Made by a program: the position numbers and the translations under genes. The notes under the pieces are model-generated. The model had not been told where the DNA came from, ran no database searches, and worked only from the letters and a program-made list of their open reading frames with translations. A stretch of DNA of 10,969 nucleotides, taken from the NCBI GenBank assembly GCA_017548805.1, contig JAFYZE010000023.1, positions 1-10,969 of the forward strand, written 5' to 3'. The stretch's first letter is position 1; every line of letters begins with the position of its first letter. Positions 1-7,286 of this stretch are shown here, one piece after another. Source of the DNA: Bacteroidales bacterium (GTDB lineage: Bacteria; Bacteroidota; Bacteroidia; Bacteroidales; UBA932).

Positions 1-41
1 AAGTAACAAAGGATGACCGCCAGTACCGCCCCGGTTTTCAT
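1..41 (-). CDS. Start of an unidentified gene downstream of fabI (partial)
   Basis: Three bases after the fabI stop codon an ATG (41..39, minus) opens a frame that stays open to the window edge. The 13 visible residues read MKTGAVLAVILCY, a lysine followed by a hydrophobic run, which looks like the beginning of a signal peptide or a membrane segment. The spacing suggests it is the next gene in the fabI operon. No Shine-Dalgarno sequence is visible, which is normal in Bacteroidetes. Too little is present to name a family. Confidence 0.5.
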   Translation of the reverse strand, partial: MKTGAVLAVILCY

Positions 42-44
42 GGA

Positions 45-836
45 CTATTCTATGACCGGAAGGAGGGAGGAATATCCTCCGTCGTGGTAGAGGTTCTGCA
101 TCGTGACCTTGCGGGTAAGGTCGGAGAAAAGGGAGATGACATAGCCGGCGCAGTCCTCCGCCGTGGCGTTGCCGAGCGGGGAGATGCGGTCGGCGTATCC
201 GACCATCTCGGTCATGCCGTCGATGCCCTGTCCGGCCGTAGTCATGGTCGGGGACTGGGAGACGGTGTTGATGCGGACATGCTTCTCGCGGCCGTACAGC
301 AGGCCGAAATTGCGGGTGATGGACTGTAACATCGCCTTGGCGTCGGCCATGTCGTTGTAGCGGGGCATTGCACGGTCGGCGGCAATGTAGCTCAGGGCCA
401 CCACTGAACCCCATTCGTTCAGTGCGTCCTTCTTGTACAGAGTCTGGAGGAGCTTGTGGAACGACAGGGCGGAGATGTCCACGGTCTTCTGGAAGAAGTC
501 ATAGTTCACGTCCGTGTAAGGCCGGCCCTTGCGGATGTTGGGAGACATGGCGACCGCGTGGAGGACGAAGTCGAACTTCCCACCAAAATGCTCCATGGCC
601 CCGTCCACCAGGGCTTCGAGGTCCGCCACGGAAGTGGCATCCGCGGGGATCACGACGGTGCCGCACTGCTCCGCGAGGCGGTTGATCTCGCCCAGGCGGA
701 TAGAAACGGGCGTGTTTGTCAGAACGATCTCCGCGCCTTCGGCGACGGCAAGTTCCGCCACCTTCCAGGCGATGGACTTATCGTTCAATGCGCCGAATAT
801 CAGACCTTTGCGGCCTTTTAAAAGTTGGTATGCCAT
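45..836 (-). CDS. fabI: Enoyl-[acyl-carrier-protein] reductase FabI
   Basis: Reduces the trans-2 double bond of enoyl-ACP with NAD(P)H, the last step of each elongation cycle of type II fatty acid synthesis, in the cytoplasm. It is a short-chain dehydrogenase-fold protein of 263 residues. The N-terminal KGLIFGALNDKSIAWKVA (about 10-27) is the nucleotide-binding region of the FabI family. LSYIAADRAMPRYNDMADAK (148-167) holds the FabI active site: Tyr150, Tyr160 and Lys167 in the Y-x6-K spacing, aligning with E. coli Tyr146/Tyr156/Lys163. SQSPTMTTAG (193-202) is the substrate-loop region. The sequence closely resembles Bacteroidetes FabI proteins as I know them but stops soon after HDGGYSS, so the C-terminus seems some residues shorter than usual. 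The ATG lies 3 bp after the fabZ stop, so the two are almost certainly co-transcribed. Confidence 0.95.
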   Translation of the reverse strand: MAYQLLKGRKGLIFGALNDKSIAWKVAELAVAEGAEIVLTNTPVSIRLGEINRLAEQCGTVVIPADATSVADLEALVDGAMEHFGGKFDFVLHAVAMSPNIRKGRPYTDVNYDFFQKTVDISALSFHKLLQTLYKKDALNEWGSVVALSYIAADRAMPRYNDMADAKAMLQSITRNFGLLYGREKHVRINTVSQSPTMTTAGQGIDGMTEMVGYADRISPLGNATAEDCAGYVISLFSDLTRKVTMQNLYHDGGYSSLLPVIE

Positions 837-839
837 ATC

Positions 840-1259
840 TTATTCCTTATTTACAAGATAGAATGACAGGTCGCCCTTGCAGGCGAGCTGCCCCTCGACG
901 GTGGCTACGGCCTCGACGACGATGACGGTGCTGCGCTTGACCTTGAGGCTTGCGTTCACCACTACGGTGTCGCCGGGCTTGACCACCCGCTTGAAGCGGA
1001 TCTTGTCAAGCCCTGCGTACAGGGCGAGCTTGCCGTCGAGCTCGTCCTTCATCAGAAGGATGCTCGACTGGGCCATGATCTCGCAGAGGATCACTCCCGG
1101 GACAATGGGATTGCCCGGGAAGTGACCGTTTACGAATTCTTCCTTGCCCGTGACGGTGTATTCGGAGACCACATGGTTCTCCTCGACCAGTTCGGACTTG
1201 TCCACCAGTAGCATAGGCTCGCGGTGGGGCATATATTGTTTAAGTTCTTCTCTTAACAT
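840..1259 (-). CDS. fabZ: FabZ-type 3-hydroxyacyl-ACP dehydratase
   Basis: Removes water from (3R)-3-hydroxyacyl-ACP to give trans-2-enoyl-ACP, the substrate of the FabI encoded just downstream. It is a single hot-dog domain of 139 residues, the usual length for stand-alone FabZ. The motif GHFPGNPIVPGVILCEIMAQ (45-64) is diagnostic: His46 and Glu60 sit 14 residues apart, like the catalytic His49/Glu63 of Pseudomonas FabZ. In many Bacteroidetes the housekeeping FabZ is fused to LpxC, so this separate copy may be a paralogue serving the acyl ligase and FabI beside it; that is inference. The ATG at 1259 is preceded by a possible internal promoter (-7 element at 1280-1287). Confidence 0.9.
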   Translation of the reverse strand: MLREELKQYMPHREPMLLVDKSELVEENHVVSEYTVTGKEEFVNGHFPGNPIVPGVILCEIMAQSSILLMKDELDGKLALYAGLDKIRFKRVVKPGDTVVVNASLKVKRSTVIVVEAVATVEGQLACKGDLSFYLVNKE

Positions 1260-1279
1260 CCTTGAGACCGGTTGAGACG

Positions 1280-1287
1280 CAAAGATA
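1280..1287 (-). promoter_or_regulatory. Possible internal promoter (-7 element) for fabZ-fabI
   Basis: On the minus strand this reads TATCTTTG, an exact match to the Bacteroidetes -7 consensus TAnnTTTG, 20 bp before the fabZ ATG. I see no good TTG -33 element at the usual spacing, so it may be weak or fortuitous. It lies in the 42-bp gap after the acyl ligase gene and could let fabZ-fabI be expressed separately. Confidence 0.4.
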
Positions 1288-1301
1288 ATAAATAATTGAA
1301 A

Positions 1302-2954
1302 CTACCTGTACATGAACCTGCGGATGCTGCCCTTGGGAGTTTTGGCGAAAGGCTCGAAACGGAGCTCATAGTCGTTCACCGCGGAATAGGAGGGGAGCTT
1401 GCCGTTCAGGGCCACGATGTTCTGGCGCATGACAGCGTCGAGGCCGTCGGAGCCGAGACCGGCCTTGTCGAGGGCATCCATGTTGGGTACGACAAGGGCT
1501 ACGATGCGATGCTCGCGCTGCAGAACTATGGATTCTGCGACATAAGGGAGCTCGTTGAGCACCACCTCGACCTCCTCGGGATAGACATTCTGTCCGTTTT
1601 CGGTCAGGATCATGTTCTTGGACCTTCCGAGCAGGAAGACGTTGTTGTCCTTGTCCACCGTACCGATGTCTCCGGTATGGAACCAACCGTCTTTCAGCAC
1701 TTCGGCCGTGGCTTCGGGATTCTTGTAGTAGCCTTTGAAGACTACGTCTCCCTTGACCAGGAGTTCTCCGGCGACATTCTCAGGGTCGGGAGAGTCGATA
1801 CGGACTTCCATTACCTCGGGGATGTATTCTCCGCAGGATTTGGGTATGTATTTGCCAAGCTTTCCGTAGGAAACGATGGGGGCAAGTTCAGTCAGGCCGT
1901 AGCCGGTGATGAACGGAACCTTGAGCTTGTATACGAACAGGGATTCCACCTCGGAGGGGATGGCCGATCCGCCGGTGGCGAACACTTCGATATTGCCTCC
2001 CATCGAAGCCATGAGCTTGTCGCGGAGCATTTTGCAGAACTCCGGATGATTTTTGTAATCCGCCAGTTTGGCCTTGCCTTCGGGTGTGTTGATATCGGCT
2101 CCGAGGACGTATTCGGCGAATTTGACGAAGATCAGGGGAACACCGTAGAAGATACGGGGCTTGACCTCCATGAGCGCGTCCTTGACGTTCATCGGGATGG
2201 GCGGAATACCCAGCACAGTGACGTGCATTCCCTGGGTAAGGGGGATGACCACGTCGCACATCAGGCCGAAGCTGTGGGCGTGCGGCAGCAGGCTTAGGTA
2301 GTTCTCTCCCTTATGGAAAGGGAATCCGGGGGTGATGGCCTGGACGTTGGCGGTGTCGTTGCGGTAGGTCAGCATGACGCCCTTGGGGTTGCCGGTGGAA
2401 CCGGAAGTATAGAGGATGGCGCAGACATCGTCGAGATCGACGTCGGCGACGCGGAAGTCGGACGGTTTCATCCCCTCGGGATAACGCTCCGCGAGGAGGT
2501 TTGCGCCTTCCTTGTATATCTCGCCCACGCCTTCGCGGCTGGCGAGGATCTCGCCGGTGGCGCAGTCGAGGACGCACAGGACCTGCGGCATCTGCTCGAA
2601 GTCCATGGCATCGAAGGTCCTTTTTTCGGTATAGAGGATCTTGCTGTCGGAATGGTTGACTAGCCTCTGCGTGTCCGCAGGAGTGAATGCGTTATAAAGT
2701 TCGACGGCTATATAGCCCTTGCAGACGGCTGCGTAATAGAGGGAGGCGCCCAGGGCGCAGGGGCGGGCGTTGATGGCGACCTTGTCGCCGCGCTTCAGCC
2801 CCGCCTTTTTCCAGACAAGGTCCAGGGTGTCGATGCGTTCTGCCAGTTCACGGTAGGTGATGGTGGATTTGCGGAAGTCGGACAATGCGGGATTATCCCA
2901 GTTGTCGCGGACCGCACCTTCGAAAATCTTGATGAAATTGTCAATTCTGATCAT
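1302..2954 (-). CDS. AMP-forming acyl-CoA/acyl-ACP synthetase (long-chain fatty acid ligase family)
   Basis: Adenylates a carboxylic acid, probably a fatty acid, with ATP and passes it to CoA or acyl carrier protein; cytoplasmic, possibly at the membrane. The 550-residue protein has all ANL-superfamily motifs: the phosphate loop YTSGSTGNPKG (182-192), GYGLTE (351-356), GWFHTGD (423-429), LGRSKNMI (442-449), and the C-terminal catalytic lysine in KTPKGSIRRF (Lys541). The start at 2954 (MIRIDNFIKIFE) was chosen because a -7 promoter element lies at 2979-2986, inside the extra 20 codons that a start at 3014 would add, and those codons (MDFPGGPNSVTLPEK...) look non-coding. It is the first gene of the operon with fabZ and fabI, which favours feeding acyl chains to type II fatty acid metabolism. 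The exact substrate and acceptor cannot be read from the sequence. Confidence 0.88.
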   Translation of the reverse strand: MIRIDNFIKIFEGAVRDNWDNPALSDFRKSTITYRELAERIDTLDLVWKKAGLKRGDKVAINARPCALGASLYYAAVCKGYIAVELYNAFTPADTQRLVNHSDSKILYTEKRTFDAMDFEQMPQVLCVLDCATGEILASREGVGEIYKEGANLLAERYPEGMKPSDFRVADVDLDDVCAILYTSGSTGNPKGVMLTYRNDTANVQAITPGFPFHKGENYLSLLPHAHSFGLMCDVVIPLTQGMHVTVLGIPPIPMNVKDALMEVKPRIFYGVPLIFVKFAEYVLGADINTPEGKAKLADYKNHPEFCKMLRDKLMASMGGNIEVFATGGSAIPSEVESLFVYKLKVPFITGYGLTELAPIVSYGKLGKYIPKSCGEYIPEVMEVRIDSPDPENVAGELLVKGDVVFKGYYKNPEATAEVLKDGWFHTGDIGTVDKDNNVFLLGRSKNMILTENGQNVYPEEVEVVLNELPYVAESIVLQREHRIVALVVPNMDALDKAGLGSDGLDAVMRQNIVALNGKLPSYSAVNDYELRFEPFAKTPKGSIRRFMYR

Positions 2955-2978
2955 TTCCGGTGGTTTTGGTTTCTCAGG

Positions 2979-2986
2979 CAAAGTTA
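2979..2986 (-). promoter_or_regulatory. -7 promoter element of the acyl ligase-fabZ-fabI operon
   Basis: Minus strand TAACTTTG matches TAnnTTTG exactly and lies 24 bp before the ATG at 2954, giving a short leader typical of Bacteroidetes. No clear TTG stands at the -33 distance; only a T-rich stretch is there. The position argues against the longer reading frame starting at 3014. Confidence 0.5.
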
Positions 2987-3108
2987 CTGAGTTCGGACCC
3001 CCCGGAAAATCCATATATTCAAGTTCGGGTGGAATTGCCGGATACTTGGTGAATCCTGCGGTTTTGTGGCTTTATTGCGTGTGGAGTGGCCACTTTTATG
3101 GGCTATAA

Positions 3109-3138
3109 TTGAAAAATCGGAAAGATTTTGTAGTTTTG
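3109..3138 (+). promoter_or_regulatory. Plus-strand promoter in the acyl ligase/AraC gap
   Basis: TTG (3109-3111), a 19-bp spacer and TAGTTTTG (3131-3138) together match the Bacteroidetes -33/-7 promoter consensus, pointing rightward although both flanking genes read leftward. Transcription would start near 3145. A second exact -7 match, TAACTTTG at 3186-3193, lies downstream but lacks a -33 box. A 10-bp palindrome, AGTGGCCACT (3085-3094), lies just upstream and could be a regulator site. Confidence 0.45.
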
Positions 3139-3144
3139 GAAACT

Positions 3145-3290
3145 TTTATTGTATGAATCGGTGCGCTTATGCAAAGCCCAAATCCTAACTTTGTATTGCG
3201 GACGGGATGGCATCCTGTCCATCTGTCCGAGCATTATTTATGAAGGATTATACGTGACACTGGCGGAATACCTCCGCCAGTGTCATTTTG
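3145..3290 (+). ncRNA. Candidate small RNA, antisense to the 3' end of the AraC-type gene
   Basis: The segment runs from the predicted start of the plus-strand promoter to a strong hairpin. It holds two stem-loops: 3200-3220 (8 bp including one G-U pair, loop TGGCA) and 3255-3285 (13 perfect base pairs, loop ATACC) followed by four T residues (3286-3289), which resembles an intrinsic terminator. No convincing protein is encoded; the only ATG-led frame after the promoter is 11 codons (3153-3188). The last 57 bases lie opposite the end of the AraC-type regulator gene. It is unlike any named RNA family I know. The call rests only on promoter and structure. Confidence 0.35.
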
Positions 3291-4418
3291 CTCCTTGCAC
3301 CACCGGCGAGGCGATACGCCGGTCATTTCCGTGAATTTCTTGACGAGCTGGGTGTCGCTTACGAATCCCGTCCTGGCGGCTATGGACCCCAGCCGCTCTT
3401 CCGGGTGCAGCCTGATCTCCCTTTTGACTGCCTCAATCCTCAGCCCATTGACATAGCTCCTGAAGGTCGTTCCCTTGACATCCCTGATTACAGCCGACAG
3501 GTAAGTCCTGTTGGTATTGAGCGCTGATGCTGCGCTTTCAAGCGAAAGATGCGGGTCGAGGAACGCTTCCCCTTCCTCCATGTATGCCGTCAGGCGCCCT
3601 CCGAGTTCCTCCAAGGTGCTTTTGTCATCGTCTTCAGTATTGTTACCTATCGCGACTTGCTGCCGTCCGTATTTGGCCCCGAGTACCAGGGCGATACCGG
3701 CGAGAGTCGCGAGGATTATCTCAAGGGTCCATCTGACCAGGGCATGATTCAGCAGGAAACGCCTTCCTATTATGATCCTGACGCTGCAGGCTATGATGAA
3801 CATCAGGATGACGAGGCAGTTGAGGCTGACCTGCGACTCGGACCTTTTCGCCTTGAGGAAATCCAGGATGTCTCTTGGTCTGGTGCCCGTGCTGATGAGG
3901 ATATGGAGGAGGACTCCCCAGCATACGGACAGCCAGATACCAAGTACGATGAGGTGCACATATGTCGTCAGGAATGCGAAGGCGAATACGGGATCGGTCC
4001 TGGCTGGCAGCATCTGCGACGGTTCAGCCTTGTCAAGGTACTCCGCGATGGTGTCTATGCCTGCATGGCTGCAGGTTATCGCCGTTGCTGCCGTCATCAG
4101 GATGGCGGGCAGGAAAGCTGCCACCGCGGTGGCAGGATGGACCTTCCTTCCGCTGATGTTCAGGGTATAGCCCGTGATGCAGGGGAACATTGTAAATAGT
4201 GCCGCCTGCAGGGCTATCAGTAGGACGACCATGCTGCGATGACTGGTGACAGGGGACAGCATGCAGCTGTCAATGAAGAACGTAAGGCCTCCCGAGACCG
4301 TCGTCAGGTAGAGACGCCACAGCGCTTCGCCCCGGTTCCTTTTCATAAGGAAAGGGAGCCTCAGGGCCCACGTCGCGCAGACAAAGGCGGGGAGGAGCAG
4401 TATGAAGGCGTCGAACAT
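3234..4418 (-). CDS. Membrane-bound AraC-family transcriptional regulator (7 TM plus HTH)
   Basis: A 394-residue protein with about seven hydrophobic segments (roughly 4-20, 35-53, 62-85, 96-116, 146-175, 198-216, 231-248), a polar linker (250-275) and a C-terminal AraC/XylS DNA-binding domain. The two helix-turn-helix units are at about 291-314 (LSLESAASALNTNRTYLSAV) and 343-370 (LGSIAARTGFVSDTQLVKKF...GVSP). It probably senses a signal in the membrane and binds DNA directly from there, an architecture common in Bacteroidetes; ligand and target are unknown. The divergent operon starting at 4497 is the natural candidate target. The AraC domain normally ends near PRRWCKEQ; here 17 more residues follow (NDTGGGIPPVSRIILHK), encoded through a perfect 13-bp hairpin (3255-3285). 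A near-match -7 element (TACTTTTC, 4440-4447) lies upstream of the ATG. Confidence 0.85.
   Translation of the reverse strand: MFDAFILLLPAFVCATWALRLPFLMKRNRGEALWRLYLTTVSGGLTFFIDSCMLSPVTSHRSMVVLLIALQAALFTMFPCITGYTLNISGRKVHPATAVAAFLPAILMTAATAITCSHAGIDTIAEYLDKAEPSQMLPARTDPVFAFAFLTTYVHLIVLGIWLSVCWGVLLHILISTGTRPRDILDFLKAKRSESQVSLNCLVILMFIIACSVRIIIGRRFLLNHALVRWTLEIILATLAGIALVLGAKYGRQQVAIGNNTEDDDKSTLEELGGRLTAYMEEGEAFLDPHLSLESAASALNTNRTYLSAVIRDVKGTTFRSYVNGLRIEAVKREIRLHPEERLGSIAARTGFVSDTQLVKKFTEMTGVSPRRWCKEQNDTGGGIPPVSRIILHK
3255..3289 (+). terminator. Perfect 13-bp hairpin with T-tract
   Basis: The arms at 3255-3267 and 3273-3285 are perfectly complementary around a 5-base loop and are followed on the plus strand by TTTT. 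This fits termination of the candidate plus-strand RNA. On the minus strand the hairpin lies inside the last codons of the AraC-type gene and no T-tract follows, so termination in that direction is less clear. Confidence 0.5.
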
Positions 4419-4468
4419 GGCAGGAGGCGTATTATTGCTGAAAAGTAGTCATTTTTTTTGGATTTAAT

Positions 4469-4476
4469 TATATTTG
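4469..4476 (+). promoter_or_regulatory. -7 promoter element of the plus-strand operon
   Basis: TATATTTG matches TAnnTTTG and ends 20 bp before the ATG at 4497. It lies in the short divergent gap with the AraC-type gene. No clear -33 TTG is seen at 19-20 bp. Its position suggests translation starts at 4497 rather than at the earlier ATG at 4479 or the TTG at 4458. Confidence 0.45.
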
Positions 4477-4496
4477 TAATGAGTGATAGTCCGGAT

Positions 4497-5363
4497 ATGA
4501 AGAAATTTAGTTTTAAGAGAATAGGCATCATCGCCCTGGCCGTCGTCATCTTCCTGCTCGCCCTCAGGTTCATTTTCTACCGTGAGACGCTCTGGATAGG
4601 ACTTGCCCTGCTGCTCATAGGCCTTATAGGCTTTCTCGTATGGAAGGCGTTCGTCAAGAACGGCCGCGAGGACCTGCGCCGTTCGGAGCGCAAGGGGAAG
4701 GAACTTGAAGAGGAGGTTACAAACCTCCGGAAACAGATAGCGGGACTGTACAGGGAGCTCGAGGAAAAGGGCCGTTCGCCGCTCAATGTCGTCGAGCTGT
4801 CCCCCATATTACATCTGGCTGTGATGAACATCGACTCTTCCTTCGTCCGCACTTATATCCGTGAGGACGAGGATGCCGGCCTGACCTTCAACGGGGCTCT
4901 CAGGGCCGACATCTGCGCCGAGTACGGCATCAAGCTGGAGGAAGTGGGATTCCGTTACGATGCCGTGAACAATACGCTTTATCTCGCCGACTTTCGTCCC
5001 GGGCTGATTTCCTTCTCGAAGAAGCAGCTGAGCTGGGAGATCGCCAATAGTTTTGCATCCCGTTCCATACTGGGCAGGAATTTCGTCTCCGCGAGCAATC
5101 CTGCCGCCAAGGCTTATACCGCGAAGATGTGCAAGGAACTGCGGGACGATCTGGAGAAGGAGATTGACGACCGGAAGATTGCCGAGTTCGAATGGCTCTC
5201 GCCGATGATCTCGCAGCAGGTGACTGACATGCTGAAGATGCTTGTCGGCCGGCCCGGACTGAGCATCGTCACCATGGAGGGACGCCCGGAGGGTGACTAT
5301 CTCTCCTTCCCCGAGTTCCGCAAACAGATAGCTGCACAGGTCCCGCAACAGATTGAAAGCTAA
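4497..5363 (+). CDS. Two-TM, coiled-coil membrane protein resembling DUF4230
   Basis: A 288-residue protein when started at ATG 4497 (MKKFSFKRIG). Two adjacent membrane segments (about 9-27 and 32-50) form a hairpin anchor. A highly charged coiled-coil-like stretch follows (57-92, rich in E, K and R, with heptad-like leucines). The C-terminal domain (about 98-262) has alternating strands and helices; ELSPILHLAVMNID, FNGALRADICAEYGIKLEEVGF and NTLYLADFRPGLISFSKKQLSWE recall the Bacteroidetes DUF4230 family as I remember it, but I could not search. Function unknown. An earlier ATG at 4479 would add six residues (MSDSPD), but it nearly touches the -7 element. It is the first gene of a three-gene operon, 12 bp before the hydrolase, and divergent from the membrane AraC regulator, which may control it. 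Confidence 0.7.
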   Translation: MKKFSFKRIGIIALAVVIFLLALRFIFYRETLWIGLALLLIGLIGFLVWKAFVKNGREDLRRSERKGKELEEEVTNLRKQIAGLYRELEEKGRSPLNVVELSPILHLAVMNIDSSFVRTYIREDEDAGLTFNGALRADICAEYGIKLEEVGFRYDAVNNTLYLADFRPGLISFSKKQLSWEIANSFASRSILGRNFVSASNPAAKAYTAKMCKELRDDLEKEIDDRKIAEFEWLSPMISQQVTDMLKMLVGRPGLSIVTMEGRPEGDYLSFPEFRKQIAAQVPQQIES

Positions 5364-5375
5364 CTCTTTTCAAAT

Positions 5376-7283
5376 ATGACTAAAACTATAGCCGCTATTG
5401 TCCTGACGGCCGTGCTGGCCGTCGTCCAGTTCCCTTCCGTGGCTCGTACCGTAAATTCCACGCGTGTGGACGACGGCGGAAGGGGGCCGTACAAGGCCGT
5501 CATCGTCGAAGATGACGCACTTCCGGGCTACTCCATCTTCCGCCCTGAAGACCTTACATCCGCAGCTTCCGTCGAAGGCCCTTTGCCGGTCATCCTATTC
5601 GGCAACGGAGGCTGCGCCCACAGCTCCACGGGGTTCTACGGTTTCCTTACAGAAATAGCATCCCACGGGTATGTCATCATATCCAATGGTGTCTGGCGTG
5701 AAAACCAGCCAAGGATTACAGGAGGCCGTCCCGTGCCCGTGACGACCCCTCCCGCAGGGGAAAGGCCGCAGGCGCAGCAGATGCCCATGCCACAGCAGGG
5801 CGCTCCCGCCATGGCTGCTCCAGCCAGCGATCCTTCCCAGTCGGCCGACGCTTTGGAGATCCTTGCCAAGCTCGACTGGTTCGAGGCCCAGAACGCTGAC
5901 CCGTCCAGCGAATACTATGGTGTGGTCAATCCCTCCTGCGCCATCGCCATGGGCCAGTCCTGCGGCGGTCTCCAGGCCATCATCATGGGCACGGCCGGTG
6001 ACGAGAGGGTTCGCACCGTCGTTCCCCTCAATTCCGGCACTTTCGAGCAGACCTTCGTCGTGGAGAAGGCGGCCCTTGACCGCCTGACCGTTCCCATCGC
6101 CTATATCATCGGAGGCGAGTCCGATATCGCCTATACCCAGGCGGTCGATGATTTCCAGAAGATCGACAAGGTCCCCGTGGCCATTGCCAACCTTCCCGTC
6201 GGCCACGGCGGCACTTACAGGGAGCCTAACGGCGGCCAGTTCGCCGAGATGGCCCTCCTTTGGATCGAATGGCAGATCCGCGGCCGCGGAAACGGCGAGA
6301 GTGTATTCCGCTACTGTCAGGTCCCGGAGGATTTGAAAGGATGGACGGTTCACGCGCGCAATTTCAACAAGCGCGAAACCTTCGACCTCCCTCATTCTGA
6401 GGCCACTGGCGACGAGAACATCTCGCTCAATCCTTTCGGCGAGGTGAACAACTATACCGCGGTGAAACATCCTTCCATGACCGTCAGCCTGGCCGATCCC
6501 GACAAGGCCAACGGTTCCGCCGTGCTGCTCTTCCCCGGAGGCGGACTGATGTCGCTTTCGTGGGAGAGCGACTTCATCGAAATGGCCAACTGGCTGAATG
6601 AAAGGGGAATAGCCGCCATCGGCGTGAAATACCGTCTGCGTGACATGTCTGCTTTCCGCAGGCCGGCGGCGCAGCGCCCTGCTGCCCAGCAGGGCCAGGC
6701 AGCGCCCAGGCCGGCCGCGGCTCCCGCCCGCGACTTCTCGAAGATCACGGGCTTCGGCGTGCTGGAGCATGCCAATGCCAATCCCGGCACGCCTCAGCCC
6801 GGTGTCGAGGACCCGAGCATCGCCGCGGCGGCCGAAGACTGCCTTAACGCGCTGCGCCTCGTCAGGAGCCACGCCGCCGAGTGGGGTCTCGATCCCGCAC
6901 GCGTCGGCGTGATGGGCTTCTCGGCCGGCGGCGGCGTCGAGCTTTCAGCCCTCATCCGCGCTAAGGCCGAGGAGCGCCCTTCCTTCGTGGTCTCGGTCTA
7001 CGGCCCGGCGCTTGAAGACATTTACGTTGAGCCGGATTTCCCTCCAATCTTCATCGCCGTCCATGCCGACCATCCCAATGTCGCGGCCGGCTGCCTTGCG
7101 CTTTTCCTTGAGTGGAAGAAGGCCGGGGTAGATGCCGAGATGCATGTATACGGCGAGGGTACAGGCGGGCTTTTCGGCGGCGGTGGCAGCACCCCCGACC
7201 GCAACACCCGCAACGGCAGCTGGCTGGAGTCGTTCTACAGCTGGATGTCCGCCAGGCATTTCCTCAAACCCCAATCCGAATAG
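5376..7283 (+). CDS. Exported protein with two tandem alpha/beta-hydrolase domains
   Basis: A 635-residue protein with an N-terminal signal peptide (about 1-23, ending near SVA). The first domain (about 38-305) is like dienelactone/cutinase-type hydrolases: VILFGNGGCAH (72-82) near the oxyanion hole, nucleophile elbow GQSCGG (Ser195), Asp250 in GGESD and His277 in GHGG make a plausible triad. The second domain (about 340-630) resembles acetyl-xylan-esterase-like enzymes: LFPGGG (385-390) and GFSAGG (Ser516), with Asp565 as the likely acid. The position where the family usually has GGHGFG reads EGTGGLFGG (594-602), so a catalytic His is not obvious and this domain may be inactive or altered. 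Two Pro/Gln/Ala-rich low-complexity stretches (about 118-155 and 428-452) interrupt the domains. A role in removing acyl groups from carbohydrates is possible, but the substrate is unknown. The next gene starts 3 bp after its stop. Confidence 0.85.
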   Translation: MTKTIAAIVLTAVLAVVQFPSVARTVNSTRVDDGGRGPYKAVIVEDDALPGYSIFRPEDLTSAASVEGPLPVILFGNGGCAHSSTGFYGFLTEIASHGYVIISNGVWRENQPRITGGRPVPVTTPPAGERPQAQQMPMPQQGAPAMAAPASDPSQSADALEILAKLDWFEAQNADPSSEYYGVVNPSCAIAMGQSCGGLQAIIMGTAGDERVRTVVPLNSGTFEQTFVVEKAALDRLTVPIAYIIGGESDIAYTQAVDDFQKIDKVPVAIANLPVGHGGTYREPNGGQFAEMALLWIEWQIRGRGNGESVFRYCQVPEDLKGWTVHARNFNKRETFDLPHSEATGDENISLNPFGEVNNYTAVKHPSMTVSLADPDKANGSAVLLFPGGGLMSLSWESDFIEMANWLNERGIAAIGVKYRLRDMSAFRRPAAQRPAAQQGQAAPRPAAAPARDFSKITGFGVLEHANANPGTPQPGVEDPSIAAAAEDCLNALRLVRSHAAEWGLDPARVGVMGFSAGGGVELSALIRAKAEERPSFVVSVYGPALEDIYVEPDFPPIFIAVHADHPNVAAGCLALFLEWKKAGVDAEMHVYGEGTGGLFGGGGSTPDRNTRNGSWLESFYSWMSARHFLKPQSE

Positions 7284-7286
7284 CTT

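Noticed and set aside
1259..1302. A separate finding placed at the fabZ/acyl ligase junction
   Set aside because: The zero-interest entry in the findings at these positions makes no claim; the junction holds only the possible internal -7 element already listed.
1296..2297. Plus-strand open frame of 333 codons
   Set aside because: It is antisense to the acyl ligase gene, which has all family motifs.
2955..3014. Upstream start of the acyl ligase (20 extra residues)
   Set aside because: The added codons contain the -7 promoter element and encode an atypical Pro/Gly-rich stretch.
5595..6872. Long minus-strand open frame of 425 codons
   Set aside because: It lies opposite the hydrolase gene, whose protein has clear motifs and a signal peptide; the minus frame is a GC-rich shadow.
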